In this document: in pieces, positions 52,897 to 61,883 of the stretch | Layout of the letters: each line of letters starts with the position of its first letter | How positions within the stretch are numbered: position 1 is the first letter of the stretch | Translations under genes and position numbers: made by a program | Notes under the pieces: model-generated | The model's database searches: none | What the model saw: only the letters and a program-made list of their open reading frames with translations | Told to the model about the DNA's origin: nothing | From: an uncultured Clostridia bacterium | GTDB lineage: Bacteria > Bacillota > Clostridia > Oscillospirales > Ruminococcaceae | Length of the DNA: 64,000 nucleotides | Assembly (NCBI GenBank): GCA_947627465.1 | Contig: CANQWD010000002.1 | Coordinates: 1 to 64,000, forward strand | Direction: 5' to 3'

Positions 52897-52925
52897 TTGA
52901 CATATATCGTAATTAGTGCTATAAT
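52897..52925 (+). promoter_or_regulatory. Promoter of trkA-trkH
   Basis: TTGACA (52897-52902), 17 bp, TATAAT (52920-52925). Confidence 0.88.
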
Positions 52926-52949
52926 ATATGATATATTACGGCGCACGGC

Positions 52950-53000
52950 TTGTATAAAACGTCTCCCGCCCGCGGCGGAGAAACCGCGGGTTTTATACAA
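52950..53000 (+). promoter_or_regulatory. Leader hairpin before trkA
   Basis: TTGTATAAAAC (52950-52960) pairs with GTTTTATACAA (52990-53000), with inner CCCGCGG/CCGCGGG. Located 25 nt into the transcript, it could be an attenuator; U-rich sequence is inside the stem rather than after it. Confidence 0.5.
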
Positions 53001-53039
53001 ACTGTAAATAATGTCCGATATATCCAAATGAGGTATAAT

Positions 53040-54395
53040 ATGAAAATGGCAATAATTGGCAACGGCAAGGTCGGAAGCAGTCTTGCCGCTATGCTGTCAA
53101 ACGAAAAGCACGATGTTACCGTTATAGACATCAATTCCGACGCTCTTGAAAAAACTCAAAATACCGAGGACGTAATGTGCATTGAGGGCAACGGAATAGA
53201 CAAGGATATCCAAAAACAGGCAAACGTCGGCAAGTCGGGAATAGTCATCGCTACAACGCATTACGACGAGGTAAATCTCCTGTGCTGTCTTATAGCGCGC
53301 AAACTCGGCGCAGCAAGGACGATAGCAAGAGTGCGCAACCCCGAATACTATAAACAGATAGATTTTATTCGCGACGATCTGGGGCTTACCATGGCGATCA
53401 ACCCCGAGGGCATTACCGCAGACGAAATTCTCCGCGTGCTTATCACTCCCGAAGCCGCAAAGGTCGAGGTGTTTGAGCGCGGAAAAATGGAGCTTGTGGA
53501 ATACAAGCTGCCCGAAACCTCGGCAATAGTCAATTGCAGTCTTAAGGACGTTTACAAACGCACAAAGGTCAAATTCCTTATCTGCGCCGTTCAGCGCGAA
53601 AGTGAAATTTACATACCCGACGGAGAATTTATACCTCAGGCGGGCGACAGGATAAACATCGCCGCCTCTCACCGCGATATCGAGCAGTTCTTCAGAATGA
53701 GCGGCACCGTAAAAGACAAGGTGAAATCCTGCATGATAGTAGGCGGCGGCAGAATATGCTATTACCTCACCAAGGCTCTGCTGAGCATCGGTATGCACGT
53801 GAAGATCATTGAAAATAATTTGACGCGCTGCAAAGAGCTTGCGGAGCTGTTTCCGAAAGCGGCGGTCATCTGCGGCGACGGAACCGATCAAGACCTGCTT
53901 GTCGAGGAGGGTATCCGCGAGGCGGACGCTTTCGTTGCGATAACGGGTATCGACGAGGAAAATATCATAATGTCGCTTTACGCGAAAAACAACTCGAACG
54001 CCAAGGTCGTAACAAAAATCAACCGCGAAAGCTACGTTGATCTGACAAGCAAGATCGGACTTGACTGCATAATCTCTCCGAAAACGCTCTCCACAAACGC
54101 CGTGCTTGCCTATGTGCGAAGCCTTGACAACACCGAAAGCAATATTGAATCCATATATCATATTGTCAATAACCGCGTGGAAGCGGCAGAGTTTAAGATA
54201 CGCAAGGAAATTCCCGGGCTTACCGGCATTCGGCTTAAAGATCTGCGCATAAAAAAAGATACGCTTATATGCTCCGTGCTGCGCGGACGGCAGATGTTCA
54301 TTCCCGACGGCACCGCGACAATAGAACTTGGCGATTCTGTGGTCGTTATTTCAAAGGAGCACAGGTTTTCGGATATTCATGATATTTTGGAGTAA
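53040..54395 (+). CDS. trkA: Trk potassium uptake protein TrkA
   Basis: 451 aa from ATG at 53040 with GAGGT upstream; a longer frame from 52950 would include the leader hairpin. Two RCK units: MAIIGNGKVGSSLAAML (NAD loop 1) with TrkA_C, then CMIVGGGRICYYLTKAL (loop 2) with TrkA_C. Cytoplasmic ring that gates TrkH according to nucleotides or c-di-AMP. trkH begins 8 bp downstream. Confidence 0.96.
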   Translation: MKMAIIGNGKVGSSLAAMLSNEKHDVTVIDINSDALEKTQNTEDVMCIEGNGIDKDIQKQANVGKSGIVIATTHYDEVNLLCCLIARKLGAARTIARVRNPEYYKQIDFIRDDLGLTMAINPEGITADEILRVLITPEAAKVEVFERGKMELVEYKLPETSAIVNCSLKDVYKRTKVKFLICAVQRESEIYIPDGEFIPQAGDRINIAASHRDIEQFFRMSGTVKDKVKSCMIVGGGRICYYLTKALLSIGMHVKIIENNLTRCKELAELFPKAAVICGDGTDQDLLVEEGIREADAFVAITGIDEENIIMSLYAKNNSNAKVVTKINRESYVDLTSKIGLDCIISPKTLSTNAVLAYVRSLDNTESNIESIYHIVNNRVEAAEFKIRKEIPGLTGIRLKDLRIKKDTLICSVLRGRQMFIPDGTATIELGDSVVVISKEHRFSDIHDILE

Positions 54396-54403
54396 TTTGC
54401 GGT

Positions 54404-55849
54404 ATGAATAAAACGCTGGTTTTTCATTATCTTTCAAAAATGACCTTTGTAGGCTCCGCGCTGTTTCTTTTGCCGGCGGCGGTAAGTCTTATATACGGTG
54501 AAGCGGACGCTTTCAGATCGTTTATTATCGTTGCGTCGGGTCTTGCGCTGCTGTCGCTGCCGATGTCTGTGATAAAACCCAAAACCGACGAGATGTACAC
54601 ACGCGAAAGCCTTGTGATAGTCGCGATGCTGTGGATCGTGTTCCCGGTCGCGGGAGCCTTGCCGTTTGTAATAAGCGGAGAGATACCGCGTTTTATCGAC
54701 GCGCTTTTTGAGAGCGTCTCGGGATTTACCACAACTGGAGCGACGATCCTCACCGATGTTGAGAGCCTGTCGCACGGAATGTTGTTCTGGAGAAGCTTCA
54801 CGCATTGGATAGGCGGCATGGGTATTCTGGTATTTGCGCTGGCTGTGTTCCCGTCGTCGAAAGACTCTTTATTCCTTATGAGAGCCGAATGCCCCGGACC
54901 GCAGGTGGGAAAATTCGTTCCTAAGGGAAAGAAAACGGCAGTGTACCTTTATACGATATACGGCGTTCTTACAATTGTGACGGTGATTTTGCTGTGCGCG
55001 GGCGATATGCCGTTTTTCGACAGCGTGTGCCATGCCATGGGCGCGGCGGGCACGGGCGGTTTCGGGATAAAAAACGCGGGCATTGCATATTATGATTCGG
55101 CGTACATAGATATAGTCATCACAGTGATGATGATGCTGTTCGGCGTAAATTTCAACATATTTTATCTATTGCTTATTAGGCGTTTCCGCGACGTGGGCAA
55201 AAATTTGGAGCTTCGCGTATATTTGATAATTTTCGCGGCAAGCTCGCTTCTTATCGGCGCGAATATTTTCCCGATGTACAAGACCGCGGGCAAAAGTCTG
55301 CGCTATTCCGCTTTTCAGGTCGCGTCCATTATGACGACGACGGGCTACGCCACGGCGGATTACAACTTATGGCCCGAATTTTCCAAAATGATCTTGGTAA
55401 TGCTGATGTTTGTGGGAGCTTGCGCGGGTTCTACGGGCGGCGGCTTTAAGGTGCAGCGTCTCATCATCATTATAAAGAACACGGGAAGATTTTTCAAGAA
55501 ACTGCTTCACCCGAAATCGGTAAACCTGGTCACAAGCGAGGACAAGGCAATGGACACCGCCGTGGTTCACGGCGTAAATTCCTACCTTGGGATATACATT
55601 TTCCTTATGATGGGCTCTATGCTCGTGATATCGTTGGACAACCACGGCTTCGCGACGTCGTTCAGCGCGGTGACGGCATGCTTTAACAATATAGGTCCCG
55701 GCATTGAGCTTGTGGGACCTATGGAAAATTATTCGTTCTTTTCTGACGTTTCCAAAATCGTGCTGTCGCTCGATATGATTTTCGGAAGACTGGAGTGCAC
55801 TCCGCTTATGATAATGTTCGTGCCCTCGGTCTGGAAGAAAAAATTCTAA
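54404..55849 (+). CDS. trkH: Trk potassium channel subunit TrkH
   Basis: 481 aa with about ten membrane segments. Selectivity-filter loops: SGFTTTGATIL, GAAGTGGFGIKN, TTTGYATADYN and ACFNNIGPGIELVG, each with the conserved Gly. K+ uptake pore that works with TrkA. Convergent with the sensor kinase gene; the last bases run into AGGGCACCTTTAAA, like one end of the family-2 repeats. Confidence 0.96.
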   Translation: MNKTLVFHYLSKMTFVGSALFLLPAAVSLIYGEADAFRSFIIVASGLALLSLPMSVIKPKTDEMYTRESLVIVAMLWIVFPVAGALPFVISGEIPRFIDALFESVSGFTTTGATILTDVESLSHGMLFWRSFTHWIGGMGILVFALAVFPSSKDSLFLMRAECPGPQVGKFVPKGKKTAVYLYTIYGVLTIVTVILLCAGDMPFFDSVCHAMGAAGTGGFGIKNAGIAYYDSAYIDIVITVMMMLFGVNFNIFYLLLIRRFRDVGKNLELRVYLIIFAASSLLIGANIFPMYKTAGKSLRYSAFQVASIMTTTGYATADYNLWPEFSKMILVMLMFVGACAGSTGGGFKVQRLIIIIKNTGRFFKKLLHPKSVNLVTSEDKAMDTAVVHGVNSYLGIYIFLMMGSMLVISLDNHGFATSFSAVTACFNNIGPGIELVGPMENYSFFSDVSKIVLSLDMIFGRLECTPLMIMFVPSVWKKKF

Positions 55850-55864
55850 AGGGCACCTTTAAAC

Positions 55865-56953
55865 TTACTTTTTCGGCAGCTTTACGGTAAACTCCACTGT
55901 CTCGTTCTCGCTTTTAGCGGTTATCTCTCCTCCGTGAAGCGCGACTATTTCTTTCGCTATTGCAAGTCCCAGACCCGCGCCGCCCGTTTTGGACTGCCGT
56001 GCGCTGTCTACGCGGAAAAACTGCTCGAAAATACGGTCGAGCTTTTCCTTTGGGATAGTTCGTCCGTGATTTTTGCATATAATTATCACAAAATCGTCGG
56101 CGGCGGTCATTGAGAACTCTATTTCCGTATCGGGATAGCTGTAATTCACGGCGTTGCGAAGAAGATTATCGAAAACGCGCTCCAGCTTATCCGGGTCGCA
56201 CAATAAATCGACATTTGCTTGAATGCTCGGCTTTACGCCGAGTTTATTTTTTTCAAAAACAGGCACAAACTCGCTTACGGTTTGGTTCAGCATAAGCGAA
56301 AGGTCTATCCGCTGTTCCTCGAGAGTGAGCGTTGTCAAGCTGAACCGCGTGATGTCGAAAAACTCGTTGATAAGCTCCTCCAGCCGCTGAGAACGGTCGA
56401 GAGCCACGGCGGTGTATTTTTCGCGGCTTTCCGCGGGGATATCCGGCTCGTCGCGCAGCAATGTCAGATAGCCGATAACGCTTGTAAGCGGCGTTTTCAA
56501 GTCGTGCGCCAGATAGACTATCATATCGTTTTTGCGCTGCTCGGCTTCCTTTGCGAGAGTGGCGTTACGCAGAGCGGTTTCGCGCGCGGAATTTAACTCG
56601 TACTGCGCCTCGGCGAGGTCGGGCGGCAGTTCTATGGGAACGTCGGTCGGGTCGGTCAATTGCTTTGCCGCTCCAACGATATTTTCTATAAATTTAAGCG
56701 GTTTTATCATAAAGAAGTATGTGATTATTCCCCACATCACAAGAATTACAATCGGGCAAATTGTTCCGAGATGATCTTTGATAAACAGCAGAAATTGATA
56801 CATCGGGTCTTCCATGTACCATATTCTTACATTCCTGAAAAACTGTTCCGCGCCGATTATCAGCGTGATAAGCCCCGCCGCCGTACCCGCCAGAGCCAAA
56901 AGGTAGTTACGCATATAGCGGCGCGTCAGCTTTGAAAAACGTTTATTCTTCAA
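55865..56953 (-). CDS. Sensor histidine kinase (VanS-like)
   Basis: 362 aa. Two spans (about 15-35 and 55-80), a linker helix, HisKA with VYLAHDLKTPLTSVIGYL (His about 150), N-box VFDNLLRNAVNYS and G-boxes GGAGLGLAIAKEIVALHGG in parts. The short external loop (about 20 residues) and order after an OmpR-type regulator suit VanRS/WalRK-like envelope sensing. It overlaps the regulator stop by 11 bp. Confidence 0.93.
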   Translation of the reverse strand: MKNKRFSKLTRRYMRNYLLALAGTAAGLITLIIGAEQFFRNVRIWYMEDPMYQFLLFIKDHLGTICPIVILVMWGIITYFFMIKPLKFIENIVGAAKQLTDPTDVPIELPPDLAEAQYELNSARETALRNATLAKEAEQRKNDMIVYLAHDLKTPLTSVIGYLTLLRDEPDIPAESREKYTAVALDRSQRLEELINEFFDITRFSLTTLTLEEQRIDLSLMLNQTVSEFVPVFEKNKLGVKPSIQANVDLLCDPDKLERVFDNLLRNAVNYSYPDTEIEFSMTAADDFVIIICKNHGRTIPKEKLDRIFEQFFRVDSARQSKTGGAGLGLAIAKEIVALHGGEITAKSENETVEFTVKLPKK

Positions 56954-57632
56954 CGGTATATCCCACTCCCCACACGGTTTTTATGTATTTCGGATTTCGC
57001 GGCGGTTCGCCCAGCTTCTCTCTAATTCGCGCTATATGCGCCATTACCGTGTTGGAGCTGTCGAGAAACTTCTCGCCCCAAACCGCCTCGAACAGCTCCT
57101 CGCCCGAAACCACGGTGTTTTTGTGACTGCAAAGATACCACAGCACGGAAAACTCTATGGGCGTAAGCACCACTTCCCTGCCGTTCAGCGTGCATTTGTG
57201 ATTGTCGTTGTTGATGGTAAGCCCGCGGATGTCGATCTCGTTCGCTCTCGGAGCGGAGGAGTTATAGCGCGTATACCGCCGAAGCTGCGTTTTTACGCGG
57301 GCGACAAGCTCGGGCGGAGAAAACGGTTTTGTTATATAGTCGTCCGCGCCCAACATAAGTCCCGTTATCTTGTCGGAATCCTCGCACTTCGCCGTCAGCA
57401 TAATAATCGGGAACACAAAACGGTTCCGCAGCTTCTGAACCATGGAAAAACCATCCACATCGGGAAGCATTACATCAAGCACTGCAAGGTCGATATTCCC
57501 GCTTTGCGCGTAATTCAGCGCGTCTGTGCCGTTAAAAAACTTTGCCACTTCAAAGCCCTCGTTTGAAAGGCACACCTCCACCAAGTCCGCGATCTCCTTT
57601 TCATCGTCAACGACCAATATTCTCGCGTCCAA
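56943..57632 (-). CDS. Response regulator, OmpR family (VanR-like)
   Basis: 229 aa. Receiver: VVDDEKEI, phospho-Asp in LAVLDVMLPDVDG (about 52), ADDYITKPF. Winged-helix (about 130-228) with VLTPIEFSVLWYLCSHKNTVVS in parts and TVMAHIARIREKLG, WGVGYT. Heads the operon with the kinase. Confidence 0.95.
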   Translation of the reverse strand: MDARILVVDDEKEIADLVEVCLSNEGFEVAKFFNGTDALNYAQSGNIDLAVLDVMLPDVDGFSMVQKLRNRFVFPIIMLTAKCEDSDKITGLMLGADDYITKPFSPPELVARVKTQLRRYTRYNSSAPRANEIDIRGLTINNDNHKCTLNGREVVLTPIEFSVLWYLCSHKNTVVSGEELFEAVWGEKFLDSSNTVMAHIARIREKLGEPPRNPKYIKTVWGVGYTVEE

Positions 57633-57709
57633 AATAACGCCCCCTTACTTTTGACACGCAGCTTTTCGCAAATGATACACGTTCGACATAATTTTACTTT
57701 TATATCTTT

Positions 57710-57739
57710 ATTATAACAGAATATCACGCGGCTTGTCAA
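57710..57739 (-). promoter_or_regulatory. Promoter of the VanRS-like operon
   Basis: On the minus strand TTGACA (57739-57734), 18 bp, TATAAT (57715-57710). Confidence 0.78.
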
Positions 57740-57817
57740 TAGCCGGGGAAAATATTCATTAAATCGTAAGAAAATTTACGGGAGCGCTTCGCTTTATGCG
57801 TGAAAATTCTACGGCGG

Positions 57818-57846
57818 TTGACAATACTGTCAAAAAATGTTAAAAT
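57818..57846 (+). promoter_or_regulatory. Promoter of the ECF sigma operon
   Basis: TTGACA (57818-57823), 17 bp, TAAAAT (57841-57846). The family-1 repeat begins at the next base, so transcription would start inside the repeat. Confidence 0.75.
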
Positions 57847-58024
57847 AAAGGCAACACCGCACAATTATTGCTGTCCGATTGCGCCGTCAGATTTTTCGTC
57901 AGATTGTACAAAGTTGACGCAGACGGGCTGTCGCCCGTCAAGGAGACTTTGTGCAAGATGACGGAAAATATGCAAGCAAGCGGGCGGCAAAGGCGTTAGC
58001 CGGTAATTGTGCGGTGTTGCCTAA
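57847..58024. repeat. Family-1 repeat, copy D
   Basis: Ends AAGGCAACACCGCACAATTA and TAATTGTGCGGTGTTGCCT. Interior shared with copy E: ATTGCTGTCCGATTGCGC, GTCAGATTTTTC, GACGGAAAATATGCAAGC and GGGCGGCAAAGGCGTTAGCC. It occupies the leader of the sigma gene. Confidence 0.88.
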
Positions 58025-58133
58025 AACAAAAAAAGAGAAAAACGTTGTAATAAATCGGAAAAAAATCTGTCTTTATAAGTGAAAGGCAGGTGAGTACGAA
58101 TTGGATATCTGCGTCAAAAGCGGGGTGACATTT

Positions 58134-58718
58134 ATGCGGGACAATACCGCGCCCGAAAACATAAGCGACGGAGAGATTGTGGAGCTGTTTTTTGAGAGAA
58201 ACGAACGCGCGATTGCTTATGTAAGCCGCAAATACGGGAGCTATTGCGGCACCGTGGTACAAAATATTCTGAAAGACCCGCAGGACGCCGAGGAATGCCT
58301 GAACGACACTTGGCTTAAGGCATGGGAGAGCATCCCGCCCGCGAAGCCGCGCAATTTAGGGGGATTTTTGGCGAGAATAGCAAAGAACATCAGCCTTAAC
58401 CGATACGAGCGAGATCACGCCGAAAAACGCGGCGGCGGCGAGATAGCGCTTGTGCTGGACGAGCTTGCCGAGTGCGTGGCGGATAAAGGAAACGTTGAAA
58501 AAAACTATGAACGAAAAATCTTAACGGAAGCGATAAACGAGTTTTTGAAAACGCTTCCGCGAATAAAGCGCGATATTTTTGTGCTTAGATATTGGTACTG
58601 CCTTTCAGCGGCGCAGATTGCCGAAAGAGTGGGAGTAACCCGCTCCAACGCCGCTGTAACCGTTACGCGCACGCGCCGCGCTCTTATGGGATATCTTGAG
58701 AAAAGAGGATTGCTTTGA
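58134..58718 (+). CDS. ECF-type RNA polymerase sigma factor
   Basis: 194 aa from ATG at 58134 with GGGGTGA upstream; a TTG at 58101 is the alternative. Region 2: VVQNILKDPQDAEECLNDTWLKAWESIPP in parts. Region 4: LPRIKRDIFVLRYWYCLSAAQIAERVGVTRSNAAVTVTRTRRAL in parts. It should direct RNA polymerase to its own regulon when freed from the membrane protein encoded next (TTGA overlap). Confidence 0.92.
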   Translation: MRDNTAPENISDGEIVELFFERNERAIAYVSRKYGSYCGTVVQNILKDPQDAEECLNDTWLKAWESIPPAKPRNLGGFLARIAKNISLNRYERDHAEKRGGGEIALVLDELAECVADKGNVEKNYERKILTEAINEFLKTLPRIKRDIFVLRYWYCLSAAQIAERVGVTRSNAAVTVTRTRRALMGYLEKRGLL

Positions 58719-60196
58719 ACAATAAAGATCTATTTAACGCTATAAACGACATCGACGAAAAATTCATAACCGACGCGGGAAAGTATCTTAAAGACGACCC
58801 GCTTTCACCCTACGAGCCAACCGAAGCCCATCCCGCCGAACGATTGTTTTCACCGCTGAAGACCGCCGCGTCCGTTGCGGCGGCGGCGATCCTGATATGC
58901 GGAACGCTGTTTGCGGTGAAGCTGTTTCAACCGAGATTATCCGCAGAACCCTCGAGCGCAAACGAAACCGCAAACTCTTCCGAGACCTACGCTGCCGAGC
59001 TTGGCGGGGCGGCGGGCAGCGGACAAACAAACACCTCCGACCACGACAGCGCCCCCGTGACCGATCACACATCACCGGAGATAACAGAAGAAAATTTCGA
59101 AAAACCGCAGACCGATGATAATTGGAAAAGCGGCGACGAACCCGTCGGTCCGCTGCCGTTTACGCTGATAGGTCCGGATTATCAGCAAATTCATTACGAG
59201 GAGATAACCGATATCGAAAACGGCACATCCAAAAAAGACCTTAACGACACCAACTGGAACGTTATAACCTGCGACGGCTTCGCGTATATCGCGCCCGCCA
59301 CGGGAATGAATTTTAACAGCGCGGACAATCCCGAACAAATAAACAATATTATGAACGACAACAAGTTTGAAAATGACAACGCCGAATTTAGCCGCATTTA
59401 TACGGGTGAGCATTATAACGATCTTGTCGTGGATTCCGCGAAATGCGAGTTTTGGCGCATTCCCGCAAACGGCATGAACGAGCGGCAAATGAACGAAAAA
59501 GGCTTTCCGCAAGAGCTTTTGTATTACGGAAGCTCCGTGCATTTCCGCGGCACGGTCACGATAGAAGCTTATCTTGTCCGCGAAACGGACGACAGCGGCA
59601 ATGACGTTTATTATATTGTGCCCAGGTCGGGCGCAGCTCAGCTGCCCGTTATAGATATTGCACACACGGACGCGGAAAAATATCGGTTTAAGGCGAACAC
59701 CTCAAAACGTTCGATCGGAATGTTTGAATATTCCAACGAAATGCCCGCTATCACCGTTATTGATGATATTGACTTGGGCACTGACGCTTTCAACGTTGAT
59801 CGATATTTCTCGGAATTTAAGAATTATCTGAAAGTTGTGGCGCGGTTGGACGATATAGACTTGAGTTACCGCGCTGACAGACAATTTGAAGGTATAAGCG
59901 CGTCGGTTGAGATCTTGGATATCCAGCTTTCTGACAACGCTTTAGAGCCGCTCAAAGTTTCCGAAATTATAGACGATGCCCAAACATTGGAGGATCTTTA
60001 TTCGATAAGCAACGAGATAAACGATATGTACGATGGGTTTGGCAACAAATTCCGCGTTTATTCAAACATCAGCTCAATAAGCGACGACATAATCGGCGAT
60101 GAAATTACCTATGGGGAACTTCGGTCCGGAATGATAATAGCCATGTATGATAAGTACAAAAAGCTCAGCGGGCTTTACACATACAGAGCAGAATAA
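58715..60196 (+). CDS. Putative membrane anti-sigma factor
   Basis: 493 aa from a TTG overlapping the sigma stop (TTGA). An N-terminal cytosolic ~48 residues (DLFNAINDIDEKFITDAGKYL) precede one span (about 49-68) and a large external region with a Ser/Thr/Glu-rich linker (80-140) and a beta-rich domain (about 145-490; GHYNDLVVDSAKCEFWRIP-type and ITVIDDIDLGTDAFNV). No zinc-binding ZAS motif is seen, so sigma inhibition is inferred from coupling and topology only. Confidence 0.7.
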   Translation: MNNKDLFNAINDIDEKFITDAGKYLKDDPLSPYEPTEAHPAERLFSPLKTAASVAAAAILICGTLFAVKLFQPRLSAEPSSANETANSSETYAAELGGAAGSGQTNTSDHDSAPVTDHTSPEITEENFEKPQTDDNWKSGDEPVGPLPFTLIGPDYQQIHYEEITDIENGTSKKDLNDTNWNVITCDGFAYIAPATGMNFNSADNPEQINNIMNDNKFENDNAEFSRIYTGEHYNDLVVDSAKCEFWRIPANGMNERQMNEKGFPQELLYYGSSVHFRGTVTIEAYLVRETDDSGNDVYYIVPRSGAAQLPVIDIAHTDAEKYRFKANTSKRSIGMFEYSNEMPAITVIDDIDLGTDAFNVDRYFSEFKNYLKVVARLDDIDLSYRADRQFEGISASVEILDIQLSDNALEPLKVSEIIDDAQTLEDLYSISNEINDMYDGFGNKFRVYSNISSISDDIIGDEITYGELRSGMIIAMYDKYKKLSGLYTYRAE

Positions 60197-60543
60197 ACCG
60201 CGTCGCGCAGAGCGCATAGATACGGGGACAGATTAACATTATTATATAGGTATTCCTCCCAATTTACCTTAAAATTTCGTTTAAATTCAAATAACGCTTA
60301 AATTGACATAATCCCAATAATCAACCTACGCTTTAACAACGTTTACGCAAATTCTCAAAAACACTCTTTACTGTCCTCATATCTATGCGCTTTGCGCGTT
60401 TTTATATAGTAACGCCGCACAATAACCGCTTCGCGGATTTTGTGCAGTGCCGCATTAAAGCGTTCTTCCAACCGTAATACATAGAGATAAAGCCGGAGCG
60501 CCTTTGAACATGCGCCACTGGAAAAGCAAAGGGGAATAAAACA
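60197..60543. other. Intergenic region with hairpins
   Basis: GCGC-TTT-GCGCGTTTTT (60387-60403) is a small terminator for the anti-sigma gene. AACGCCGCACAATAA...TTTGTGCAGTGCCGC (60411-60452) is a degenerate minimal family-1 hairpin. No gene or promoter of good quality was seen. Confidence 0.55.
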
Positions 60544-61659
60544 GTGGGAAAAGTAAAACGGTTTTTCAGCCGTATTTCGGGCGGCAGTCTTAAAAGAATG
60601 TCCGAACAAATAAACCATATCCATAATGAGACAAATAAAAAACGCCCGGTCATTTTCGCGGATATGATATGGTGTATTTTCCGATACGGCGTGGGGTACA
60701 GAGATTACCGCGTGTTTGGGTTTTGGAAAAATCACGGGAAAAAGCGCAAGACCTTTTTAACGCAAAGCAGAAATATCACGCTTTCTCATCGCCTTAATTC
60801 CGAGGAATTTTATCCGATCTTTAACGACAAAGCACTTTTTAACAAGCGTTTTGCCGACCTTATCGGGCGGGATTTCATAGATCTGAGAAACGCGGACAGA
60901 GAACGGTTCAAGACGTTTTGCGGCGGGAAAAGCTCCGTATTTGCGAAGCCCGTGAATGATTTCGGCGGTCACGGTATTTCAAAGGAAGTTATTGATAAGA
61001 ACACCGATCTCGACGGTCTTTACGAACGTCTCATAAGCCACGGGCAGTTTTTGGTTGAGGAAACGATAACGCAGCACGAAAAGATGAGTCTGCTGTCGCC
61101 TTTTTCGGTAAACACTTTGCGGATAGTCACGGTTTTGCATAACGGAAAAGCGAACGTGCTATATGCGGTCGTGCGTATGAGCGTAAACGAAAACTGCGTT
61201 GACAATACTTGCAGCGGCGGTCTGTACGCACCGATAGACAGCGGCGGAACGATCCGCCAACCCGCCTTTTGCGACAGCACGGGGAAGTTTTATTCCGTCC
61301 ACCCGTACACAAAGACAGAGTTTAACGGATTTGAGATACCCATGTTTCGTGAAGCCGTCGCATTATGTGAAAGAGCGGCTGCACGTTTTCCGCAAATGGG
61401 ATATATCGGCTGGGATGTCGCGATAACAAAAAGCAGTCCCGTACTTATTGAGGGAAACACGCTGCCGAATTACAGCCTATGTCAAAATTACATGTACATC
61501 GAAAATAATATCGGAATTCTTCCGCGTTTGGGCGAGATATTGGGCGATGATTTTTTTAAGGCAGCGAGTTATGGCAACACCGCGCAATTATTGCTGTCCG
61601 ATTGCGCAGTCAGATTTTTCTGTCAGCGGGTTGAGCTTTGCTCAACGCTTGTACAATGA
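60544..61659 (+). CDS. Sugar-transfer-associated ATP-grasp protein with repeat-encoded C-terminus
   Basis: 371 aa from a GTG with AAGGGGA upstream. ATP-grasp motifs: VFAKPVNDFGGHGISK, FLVEETITQHEKM, NTLRIVTVLHNGK, MGYIGWDVAIT and LIEGNTLPNYSL. The ATPgrasp_ST family occurs in polysaccharide and peptidoglycan gene clusters and probably ligates a carboxylate to an amine; substrate unknown. From about residue 344 (GNTAQLLLSDCAVRFF onward) the protein is encoded by family-1 repeat copy E, so about 28 residues are not original. Confidence 0.87.
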   Translation: MGKVKRFFSRISGGSLKRMSEQINHIHNETNKKRPVIFADMIWCIFRYGVGYRDYRVFGFWKNHGKKRKTFLTQSRNITLSHRLNSEEFYPIFNDKALFNKRFADLIGRDFIDLRNADRERFKTFCGGKSSVFAKPVNDFGGHGISKEVIDKNTDLDGLYERLISHGQFLVEETITQHEKMSLLSPFSVNTLRIVTVLHNGKANVLYAVVRMSVNENCVDNTCSGGLYAPIDSGGTIRQPAFCDSTGKFYSVHPYTKTEFNGFEIPMFREAVALCERAAARFPQMGYIGWDVAITKSSPVLIEGNTLPNYSLCQNYMYIENNIGILPRLGEILGDDFFKAASYGNTAQLLLSDCAVRFFCQRVELCSTLVQ

Positions 61660-61769
61660 GGACGAAGCAAGGCTGACGCCTTGCGAGGACGAATTGTGCA
61701 ATATGACGGAAAATATGCAAGCAAGCGGGCGGCAAAGGCGTTAGCCGGTAATTGCGCGGTGTTGCCTTA
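61573..61769. repeat. Family-1 repeat, copy E
   Basis: Ends GGCAACACCGCGCAATTATT and AATTGCGCGGTGTTGCC, with A-to-G changes in both ends that keep the stem paired. Interior as in copy D plus GTTGAGCTTTGCTCAACG. The first ~85 bp are translated as the end of the ATP-grasp gene. Confidence 0.87.
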
Positions 61770-61883
61770 AATCAGATTGATATAAAGCGTGAAATTCGGA
61801 TTTTCGGCAGTCCGAACTTGTCATATTTGTCCCTTTCTTCTCATAGTATAGAGCAGTAAACATTCTGTACAAAGGAGAAGAAT

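Noticed and set aside
53097-54161. 354-codon minus-strand ORF
   Set aside because: Antisense to trkA, whose motifs are complete; composition follows trkA codon structure.
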